Assembly (NCBI RefSeq): GCF_001513785.1
Contig: NZ_LNQS01000008.1
Span: forward strand, 62,001 to 126,000
Source of the DNA: Rheinheimera sp. EpRS3
GTDB lineage: Bacteria; Pseudomonadota; Gammaproteobacteria; Enterobacterales; Alteromonadaceae
DNA length: 64,000 nt
Direction of reading: 5' to 3'
Position numbers and translations under genes: made by a program. Positions 57,779 through 64,000 of the stretch are shown here, in pieces. The notes under the pieces are model-generated. The model did not search any database, was not told where the DNA came from, and saw only the letters and a list, made by a program, of their open reading frames with translations. Every line of letters begins with the position of its first letter. The first letter of the stretch is position 1.

Positions 57779-57839
57779 CAGGGGCCGGGGCCCCTGTCGC
57801 AATTTTGCACTGTGTTAGCGCAAGCTTAGCCTGCGCTAA
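57779..57839 (-). promoter_or_regulatory. Paired hairpins in the rpsB-tsf intergenic region
   Basis: Two stems between the genes: TTAGCGCA/TGCGCTAA (57815-57822 with 57832-57839), then CAGGGG/CCCCTG (57779-57784 with 57791-57796). Neither has a T tract, so they more likely attenuate, protect the rpsB end or tune the S2:EF-Ts ratio than terminate fully. Confidence 0.6.
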
Positions 57840-57850
57840 TGACAGAGAAA

Positions 57851-58582
57851 TTACTCTGCTTCAACAACGAAGGCTTCGGCTTCAGCCTGTACTTCGATGT
57901 TTTTGTCACGACCTTCCAGGATAGCCTGACCTACAGCAGCCAGATATAACTGGATAGCGCGGATCGCGTCATCGTTACCTGGTACTACAAAGTCAACGCC
58001 TTTTGGATCAGAGTTGGTATCAACGATAGATACAACCGGAATACCCAGGTTGTTAGCTTCTTTGATCGCGATGTGTTCATGGTCAGCGTCGATCACGAAC
58101 AGCACGTCTGGCAAGCCGCCCATGTCTTTAATACCGCCTAAGCTCTTTTCCAGCTTTTCCATTTCACGGGTACGGTCTAAAGCTTCTTTCTTGGTCAGCT
58201 TGTCGAAAGTACCGTCCTGGCTTTGCGCTTCCAGATCTTTTAAACGCTTGATTGACTGACGAACAGTTTTCCAGTTAGTCAGCATGCCACCTAACCAGCG
58301 GTGGTTTACATAGAACTGATCAACTTTGCTTGCCGCTTCTTTGATTGCTTCAGAAGCCGCACGCTTAGTACCAACGAACAGGATTTTGCCCTTTTTCGCT
58401 GCTACTTGCTGAATGAATGCCAGTGCATCGTTCATCATAGGAACAGTTTGTTCCAGGTTGATGATATGTACTTTGTTACGCGCACCGAAAATGAATGGCT
58501 TCATTTTTGGATTCCAGTAACGGGTTTGGTGACCGAAGTGCACGCCCGCCTGGAGCATGTCGCGCATAGAAACTTTTGCCAT
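57851..58582 (-). CDS. rpsB: Ribosomal protein S2
   Basis: A 243-residue 30S protein (E. coli 241). Conserved: [31 protein letters not shown], the [14 protein letters not shown] segment (here [14 protein letters not shown]) and the [14 protein letters not shown] motif. AGGA lies before the ATG. A structured leader upstream suggests S2 autoregulation of rpsB-tsf. Confidence 0.97.
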   Translation of the reverse strand: MAKVSMRDMLQAGVHFGHQTRYWNPKMKPFIFGARNKVHIINLEQTVPMMNDALAFIQQVAAKKGKILFVGTKRAASEAIKEAASKVDQFYVNHRWLGGMLTNWKTVRQSIKRLKDLEAQSQDGTFDKLTKKEALDRTREMEKLEKSLGGIKDMGGLPDVLFVIDADHEHIAIKEANNLGIPVVSIVDTNSDPKGVDFVVPGNDDAIRAIQLYLAAVGQAILEGRDKNIEVQAEAEAFVVEAE

Positions 58583-58600
58583 GATTTATTTTCCTGTATA

Positions 58601-58675
58601 AGGGGTTAAGCCTCCATGTATCCCATATGCCGACTCTGGTCTGGCTGTTGTTCAGCGCAAAGCAAAGCACCCCGG
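58601..58675 (-). ncRNA. Ribosomal protein S2 leader (autoregulatory rpsB 5' UTR)
   Basis: The rpsB leader is closed by GGGGU (58673-58669) pairing with ACCCC (58606-58602). Inside lie GCTTTGC/TTTGCGC, a stem CC-A-GAC/GTCGG, and a CCAUG/CAUGG-like region. The motifs GGGGTGCTTTG, GCGCTGA and AGTCGGCAT resemble the gammaproteobacterial rpsB leader as I remember it, where S2 binding represses translation. No covariance search was run. Confidence 0.6.
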
Positions 58676-58891
58676 AATATGTGTCGATACATGTGTGTTT
58701 TGTTTAAATTCCGCTTATCAGCCCGCATTTATCTCTATCTAAGAACAAAAGGTTCTGCAATAAAAGACAAAGCGATTTGCTAATTTGCGGCGCGCTTTAT
58801 ACCATAGGCACCTTACAAACACAATCAAATGTGTATTTTTGCAGCAGTACAACGGGCCACACCGCCCCTTGGTACCAAAGAGAGAACAGGC

Positions 58892-59680
58892 ATGACAGCA
58901 ACCATCAAAACCCCGGCCGAAATTGAAAAAATGCGTGTCGCTGGCCGCCTCGCCGCCGACGTGCTGGAAATGATTGAGCCTTATGTAAAAGCCGGTGTCA
59001 CTACCGATGAGCTGAACACCATCTGCCACAACTATATCGTTAACGAGCAGCAGGCAATACCGGCGCCGCTGAACTACCACGGTTTTCCCAAATCTATCTG
59101 TACCTCAGTCAATCAGGTAATTTGCCACGGTATTCCAGCCGATAAAAAACTTAAAGAAGGCGATATTGTTAATATCGACATCACGGTCATTAAAGATGGC
59201 TACCACGGCGATACGTCAAAAATGTTTGTCGTTGGCAAAGCCAGCATTATGGCTGAGCGGCTGATCCGGGTTACGCAGGAATGTATGTACCTTGGCTTAA
59301 AGAAAGTAAAAGACGGTGTGCGTTTGGGCGATATCGGCCATGTTATTCAGCAACATGCTGAAAAACACAGTTACTCAGTGGTGCGCGAATACTGCGGCCA
59401 CGGCATAGGTGCGGTATTTCATGAAGACCCGCAGGTGTTACATTACGGCAAGCCGGGCACCGGTGAAGTATTGAAAAGCGGTATGTGTTTAACCATAGAG
59501 CCGATGATTAACGCCGGCGCCCGCCACAGTAAATTATTAGCCGACGGTTGGACAGTAGTCACTAAAGATCGTAGTTTATCAGCCCAGTTTGAACACACTA
59601 TTTTAGTCACCGATACCGGCTGTGAAATTTTAACGCTGCGCAGTGATGATACGATAGAGCGCATTCTGACCGCCGAATAA
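58892..59680 (+). CDS. map: Methionine aminopeptidase, type I
   Basis: A 262-residue dinuclear metalloprotease that removes N-terminal Met (E. coli 264). Metal ligands are visible in VNIDITVIKDGYHGDTSKMF (two Asp), GHGIGAVFHEDP (His), TIEPMI (Glu) and the C-terminal SAQFEHTILVT (Glu). The start at 58892 (MTATIKTPAEIEKMR) fits the family and follows AGG; the frame is open 21 codons upstream. It diverges from rpsB and leads glnD, the conserved rpsB/map arrangement. Confidence 0.97.
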   Translation: MTATIKTPAEIEKMRVAGRLAADVLEMIEPYVKAGVTTDELNTICHNYIVNEQQAIPAPLNYHGFPKSICTSVNQVICHGIPADKKLKEGDIVNIDITVIKDGYHGDTSKMFVVGKASIMAERLIRVTQECMYLGLKKVKDGVRLGDIGHVIQQHAEKHSYSVVREYCGHGIGAVFHEDPQVLHYGKPGTGEVLKSGMCLTIEPMINAGARHSKLLADGWTVVTKDRSLSAQFEHTILVTDTGCEILTLRSDDTIERILTAE

Positions 59681-59706
59681 GACCCGCTATAAATGGAGTA
59701 AGCGAC

Positions 59707-62331
59707 ATGACCCAGACCGTAACCTTTAGCAAAGCGCTGCCTGACAGTTACAGTCTGGAGAGCTACAAAAAACATTTCGCTGACTTTCATGACTGGCTTG
59801 GCCGCAGTTTTTCACAGCATCCGGTTAATGCGCTGGTAAAAGCGCGCGCCCGCTTTATCGACGATGTACTGGTACAGCTGTGGCATAAAACTGAGCTGCA
59901 TAAAAGCAAAGACTTAAGCCTGATTGCTGTTGGCGGCTATGGCCGCGGCGAACTGCACCCCAGCTCTGATATCGACTTACTGATCCTGGCTGACGGCCGT
60001 TTATCCACCGCGCAACAAGATGCTATCGCTCAGTTTATTACCATGCTGTGGGATTTACGCCTTGAAGTTGGCCACAGTGTACGCACGGTAAAAGAGTCGA
60101 TAAAACTGGGTAAAGACGACATTACCATTGCCACTAACCTGCTGGAAATGCGCCTGCTTACCGGCAACAAGCTGTTGTTTGAACAGCTACAGTTTGAAGT
60201 CAGTAAAGACAGTTTCTGGACCAGCCAGGCATTTTTTCAGGCCAAACGCCACGAGCAGCAACAGCGCCATGCGCAGTATCACGGCACCGCTTACAACCTT
60301 GAGCCGAACTTAAAAGCTAACCCGGGCGGCCTGCGCGATATTCAAACTATCGGCTGGGTAGCCAAACGCCATTTTCAAACCCGCACCATGCGCGAACTGG
60401 TGGCCTATCAGTACCTGACCGAAGATGAATATCAGGAATTGATGGAGTGTGAAGCCTATTTATGGCAAATGCGCTTTGCGCTGCATATGGAAGCCGGCCG
60501 TAACGAAAACCGTATTTTATTTGATTACCAACCCGCAGTGGCTGAACGGCTGGGCTTTGGCGCCGATGGTAAAGCCTCGGTGGAACGGATGATGAAGCGG
60601 TTTTTCCGCACCGTGCAACGCGTAAGCGAGCTGAACGAAATGCTGCTGCAGCACTTTGACGGCAGCATTTTAAACCACAAAGAAAAAGTTAAAACCCTGG
60701 TGCTGGATGACTACTTCGAGCTGCAGGGCCATTTGATCGTGGCCCGCGACAATGCGGTATTCGCCCGGCGCGATAACCTGCTGCGGCTGTTCTGGCATAT
60801 TGCCAATAACTCCAACATTACCGGTGTGCATTCCTCTACCATGCGCTTGGTACGCCAGGTACGGCGGCGTTTAATGGGCGATTTACAGGACTATGAAGCC
60901 TGCCGCCAGCTGTTTTTAGCTATTATCCGCCACCCACGCGGCATGGACAAAGCCATTACCTTGATGCACCGTTACGGCGTGCTGGCGGCCTATTTGCCGC
61001 AATGGCGCAATATTGTTGGCCAAATGCAGTTTGATTTGTTCCACGCCTACACCGTGGATGAGCATACTCACCGCCTGCTGAAAAACCTGTATAAATACAC
61101 GCTAAGCGAACATGAAAGCGAGTTTCCGCTGTGCAGTGATATCGTCAAAAAAATGGAAAAGCCGGAATTGCTGTATTTAGCCGGTATTTTTCATGATATT
61201 GCCAAAGGCCGCGGCGGCGATCATTCTGAGCTTGGTGCCATGGACGTGCGTGAATTTGCCAAGCTGCATAAGCTTAGCGAGTTTGACAGCAAACTGATTG
61301 CCTGGCTGGTAGAGCATCATTTACTGATGTCAGTTACCGCGCAACGCCGTGATATTCATGATCCGGCAGTAGTGGCCGAATTTGCCGAAAAAGTACGCGA
61401 CGAAACCCGGCTGAATTATCTGTACTGCCTGACTCTGGCCGATATCCGCGCCACTAACGATAATTTATGGAATGACTGGAAAGGCTCCTTGCTGCGTGAG
61501 TTGTTTTTGGCCACGCAAAAAGCCTTTCGCCGCGGGCTGGAAAAACCGATGGACCTGCGCGATTTAATCCGCGAAAACCAAAGCGAAGCCATGCCGCTGC
61601 TACTAAAGCAAACCTTTAGCGAAAGCGAAATTCTGCAGTTATGGAGCCGGATTAAGGCCGATTACTTTGCCCGCTACAGCGCACGGCAAATTGCCTGGCA
61701 CTGCGAGCATATTTTACGGCATAAAAATCCGGATGAACCACTGGTGCTGATCAGCAAGGCCCCCATCCGCGGCGGTACTCAGGTGTTTATTTACACTAAA
61801 GATCAGCCCAAGTTATTCGCCCGTTTAGTGGCAGCACTGGACAGCAAAAAAGTGAATATTTTTGATGCCCAGATCATGACCAATAAAGACGGTTATGCCA
61901 TGGACACCTTTGTAGTACTGGAGCAAAACGGCGAGCCGGTAAATTCACCGTCACGCCAGCAAAGTATTAAACGGGCGTTAGAGCTGTATATTCTCGACAA
62001 ACCAGACTTATCGCGGCAAAAAACCAGGTTATCGCGCCAGATGCGCCAGTTTAATGTGCCGCCCAAAGTGGTATTTTTACCCGGTAATACCAGTAAACGC
62101 ACGATGATTGAATTGGCAGCACTGGACACCCCTGGCTTGCTGGCTAATATTGGTGAAGTTTTTCAGCGCTGCGATGTCAATATTCATGCGGCTAAAATCA
62201 CCACTATCGGCGAGCGGGCAGAAGACTTTTTTATGATTTCAAATAGCGACGATCAAGCCCTGAGCAGCGAGCAACAAAGCGCGCTGAAACGGGCCCTGAT
62301 CGAGCAACTATCACAGCAAACAGAAGGCTAA
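59707..62331 (+). CDS. glnD: Bifunctional uridylyltransferase/uridylyl-removing enzyme GlnD
   Basis: The 874-residue glutamine sensor that uridylylates or de-uridylylates PII (GlnB/GlnK). An N-terminal nucleotidyltransferase domain has [17 protein letters not shown] near residues 76-92. The HD hydrolase domain ([16 protein letters not shown]) is near residue 496. Two C-terminal ACT domains lie at about 700-780 and 800-870. GGAG precedes the ATG. It sits 26 bp after map and 8 bp before dapD. Confidence 0.97.
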   Translation: MTQTVTFSKALPDSYSLESYKKHFADFHDWLGRSFSQHPVNALVKARARFIDDVLVQLWHKTELHKSKDLSLIAVGGYGRGELHPSSDIDLLILADGRLSTAQQDAIAQFITMLWDLRLEVGHSVRTVKESIKLGKDDITIATNLLEMRLLTGNKLLFEQLQFEVSKDSFWTSQAFFQAKRHEQQQRHAQYHGTAYNLEPNLKANPGGLRDIQTIGWVAKRHFQTRTMRELVAYQYLTEDEYQELMECEAYLWQMRFALHMEAGRNENRILFDYQPAVAERLGFGADGKASVERMMKRFFRTVQRVSELNEMLLQHFDGSILNHKEKVKTLVLDDYFELQGHLIVARDNAVFARRDNLLRLFWHIANNSNITGVHSSTMRLVRQVRRRLMGDLQDYEACRQLFLAIIRHPRGMDKAITLMHRYGVLAAYLPQWRNIVGQMQFDLFHAYTVDEHTHRLLKNLYKYTLSEHESEFPLCSDIVKKMEKPELLYLAGIFHDIAKGRGGDHSELGAMDVREFAKLHKLSEFDSKLIAWLVEHHLLMSVTAQRRDIHDPAVVAEFAEKVRDETRLNYLYCLTLADIRATNDNLWNDWKGSLLRELFLATQKAFRRGLEKPMDLRDLIRENQSEAMPLLLKQTFSESEILQLWSRIKADYFARYSARQIAWHCEHILRHKNPDEPLVLISKAPIRGGTQVFIYTKDQPKLFARLVAALDSKKVNIFDAQIMTNKDGYAMDTFVVLEQNGEPVNSPSRQQSIKRALELYILDKPDLSRQKTRLSRQMRQFNVPPKVVFLPGNTSKRTMIELAALDTPGLLANIGEVFQRCDVNIHAAKITTIGERAEDFFMISNSDDQALSSEQQSALKRALIEQLSQQTEG

Positions 62332-62339
62332 CAAAGACA

Positions 62340-63164
62340 ATGTCAGAGTTAAAAAGCATTATCGAACAAGCATTTGAACAACGCGCCGATATTACCCCGG
62401 CCAACGTCAGCACTGATTTGAAACACGCCGTTGACAGCGTGATCAGCATGCTGGACAACGGTAGTGCACGGGTGGCAGAAAAAATTGCCGGTGAATGGGT
62501 GGTACATCAGTGGCTGAAAAAAGCCGTATTGCTGTCGTTTCGTATCAACGATAACCAGGTAATGGACGGCGCCGAAAACCGCTTTTTTGATAAAGTAGCA
62601 ATGAAATACGCCAGCTACACTGATGAGCAATTCCGTGCTGATGGTGTACGCGTAGTACCGCCAGCCGCGGTACGCCGCGGCAGCTATGTGGCCAAAAATG
62701 TAGTACTGATGCCCTCTTATGTGAATATCGGCGCCTATGTCGGCGAAGGTACTATGGTAGATACCTGGGCGACCGTAGGCAGCTGTGCGCAAATTGGTAA
62801 AAACGTGCATTTATCCGGCGGCGTCGGCATTGGTGGCGTGTTAGAGCCGTTGCAGGCTAACCCGACCATTATTGAAGATAACTGCTTTATCGGCGCCCGC
62901 TCTGAAGTGGTAGAAGGCGTGATTGTTGAAGAAGGTGCAGTACTGTCAATGGGTGTGTATATCAGCCAGAGCACGCGTATTTATGACAGGGAAACCGGCG
63001 AAATCAGCTATGGCCGCGTGCCTGCCGGTGCCGTAGTCGTACCAGGCTCAATTCCGTCGAAAGATGGCAGCCACAGCTTATATGCCGCTATTATTGTGAA
63101 AAAAGTCGATGCACAAACCCGCGCCAAAGTAGGTATTAACGCCCTGCTGCGCAGCATAGAATAA
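62340..63164 (+). CDS. dapD: Tetrahydrodipicolinate N-succinyltransferase
   Basis: A 274-residue enzyme of the succinylase branch of lysine/diaminopimelate synthesis (E. coli 274). A helical N-terminal domain ([17 protein letters not shown]) precedes the left-handed beta-helix ([20 protein letters not shown] and [21 protein letters not shown] segments) and a C-terminal tail. It lies 8 bp after glnD, the classical map-glnD-dapD order. Confidence 0.97.
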   Translation: MSELKSIIEQAFEQRADITPANVSTDLKHAVDSVISMLDNGSARVAEKIAGEWVVHQWLKKAVLLSFRINDNQVMDGAENRFFDKVAMKYASYTDEQFRADGVRVVPPAAVRRGSYVAKNVVLMPSYVNIGAYVGEGTMVDTWATVGSCAQIGKNVHLSGGVGIGGVLEPLQANPTIIEDNCFIGARSEVVEGVIVEEGAVLSMGVYISQSTRIYDRETGEISYGRVPAGAVVVPGSIPSKDGSHSLYAAIIVKKVDAQTRAKVGINALLRSIE

Positions 63165-63181
63165 CTTACAGTTACAAAAGC

Positions 63182-63208
63182 AAAACGGCAGGTTATTCCT
63201 GCCGTTTT
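63182..63208. terminator. Terminator after dapD
   Basis: AAAACGGCAGG (63182-63192), loop TTATT, CCTGCCGTTTT (63198-63208). A/T tails on both sides also serve the convergent small gene. Confidence 0.9.
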
Positions 63209-63227
63209 CTATTACGCTACAACCGCT

Positions 63228-63422
63228 TTAGCCGATATACAGCAACACCGCGAAACTGACTAAACCCACAGCAGCAAACATGCTGTACTCAAGGCGTTTT
63301 TCAAATTGCTTCTCTGAGCCCTCTGCAGCAGGTACCAACAAGGCCGAAATAAGACAGGTTAACCCTGCCAGTAAACACAGTGTGGTTACTCCAAATACCA
63401 ATGCAGAACCTAACATCGCCAT
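63228..63422 (-). CDS. Small two-helix membrane protein, unknown
   Basis: A 64-residue protein with two hydrophobic helices (about residues 5-30 and 47-63) joined by a charged loop (EGSEKQFEKRLEYS). An AGGG lies seven bases before the ATG. It is alone on the minus strand, convergent with dapD and divergent from cysZ. I do not recognise a named family; the regular topology, ribosome site and shared terminator make a real gene likely. Confidence 0.72.
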   Translation of the reverse strand: MAMLGSALVFGVTTLCLLAGLTCLISALLVPAAEGSEKQFEKRLEYSMFAAVGLVSFAVLLYIG

Positions 63423-63632
63423 ATATCACCCTTAGTTGCTGTTAAAACCGGTTAAACCGCGCCGCGGCAAAAAACTGCGCGCATTCTAGCATAAAAACCC
63501 CGCTGATATGCCAGCACTCTGTTAACAGCGTTATATTCTGTTACCAAAAAACCTGAGCTAATACAGCGGAATTTAAGCCTGACACCTTATACTGCCAGCA
63601 TAGCTGTTGCTGGTATTCTAGCTGAGGTTTTA

Positions 63633-64000
63633 ATGTACTACTTTTTTCGTGGTTTAACTTTGATCCATACCAAAGGTTTGAAGCGTTTTGTCCTGATCCC
63701 ACTGCTGATTAATCTGGTGCTGTTTTCTTTAGCATTCTACATTTTATTGCAGCAGGTCAGTGCTATGGTTGCAGCTGTGCAACAGTACCTGCCTGATTGG
63801 CTGCACTGGCTGGAATATCTGCTGATCCCGCTTGGAGTGATGTCGCTGGTAATAGGCCTGGCCTACAGCTTTACCATGGTGGCCAACTTTATCGCCGCGC
63901 CTTTTAATGGCTTGTTAAGCGAAAAAGTGGAAGCGCATTTATCTGGCCGGATAATACCTGACACTGGCCTGGCAGGTTTTGTTAAAGATATACCGCGGAT
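63633..64000 (+). CDS. cysZ: Sulfate transporter CysZ (partial, 5' end)
   Basis: The first 122 residues of a CysZ-family inner-membrane protein, cut by the window end (full length about 250). The N terminus (MYYFFRGLTLIHTKGLKRF) is followed by a hydrophobic helix, an amphipathic stretch (VQQYLPDWLHWLEYLL), a second helix and the conserved NFIAAPFNGLLSEKVEAHL. CysZ supplies sulfate for cysteine synthesis. GAGG lies before the ATG. Confidence 0.9.
   Translation, partial: MYYFFRGLTLIHTKGLKRFVLIPLLINLVLFSLAFYILLQQVSAMVAAVQQYLPDWLHWLEYLLIPLGVMSLVIGLAYSFTMVANFIAAPFNGLLSEKVEAHLSGRIIPDTGLAGFVKDIPR

Overview
The window is chromosomal DNA from a gammaproteobacterium of moderate G+C. The nearest fit by protein likeness and gene order is the Alteromonadales/Chromatiaceae group around Rheinheimera, Arsukibacterium and Alishewanella. 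That placement is an inference from remembered family features and has not been searched. Almost all of it is core genome, densely coded. I see no insertion sequence, prophage, integron, CRISPR array or tRNA gene.

Layout. (1) 1-13.3 kb: RNase T, monothiol glutaredoxin and Fe superoxide dismutase; the stationary-phase/nutrient-stress trio prkA(yeaG)-yeaH-spoVR(ycgB); a two-gene signalling operon (response regulator fused to a CheC-like domain, then a PAS-GGDEF protein); an exported thiol peroxidase; a small heat-shock protein with a sigma-32-like promoter and a ROSE-like RNA thermometer; adenylate kinase; and a dCACHE chemoreceptor. (2) 13.4-19.3 kb: the conserved htpG/recR/ybaB/dnaX/apt block. 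It carries a near-perfect heat-shock promoter before htpG and a textbook -1 frameshift cassette in dnaX. (3) 19.3-21.6 kb: an hvfA-hvfB-hvfC (bufferin/oxazolin type) modified metallopeptide locus with an extra 39-residue membrane ORF. (4) 22-28.5 kb: two large paralogous TonB-dependent receptors whose upstream regions share the same promoter architecture. (5) 28.7-38.1 kb: a LexA-box operon dinG-TSUP permease-priC-deacetylase; tryptophan 2,3-dioxygenase; comFB-like and ybaM genes, the latter overlapping the 4.5S RNA gene on the opposite strand; a DUF3014 protein, a patatin and a GGDEF protein.

(6) 38.1-58.7 kb, all on the minus strand, is the classical envelope/replication/translation supercluster. 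Read in the direction of transcription it is rpsB-tsf, pyrH, frr, uppS-cdsA-dxr-rseP-bamA-skp-lpxD-fabZ-lpxA-lpxB-rnhB-dnaE-accA, then tilS. Terminators fall after tsf, frr and accA. (7) 58.8-64 kb, on the plus strand: map-glnD-dapD, then the start of cysZ, which runs off the window.

Functionally the window joins lipid A, isoprenoid, phospholipid and outer-membrane assembly with replication, translation, stress response and SOS genes. The accessory content most worth a second look is the hvf peptide locus, the twin TonB-receptor promoters, the heat-shock leader RNA, the LexA box in front of a dinG-priC operon, and the REC-CheC/diguanylate cyclase pair. I did not find a clearly unprecedented multi-gene system.
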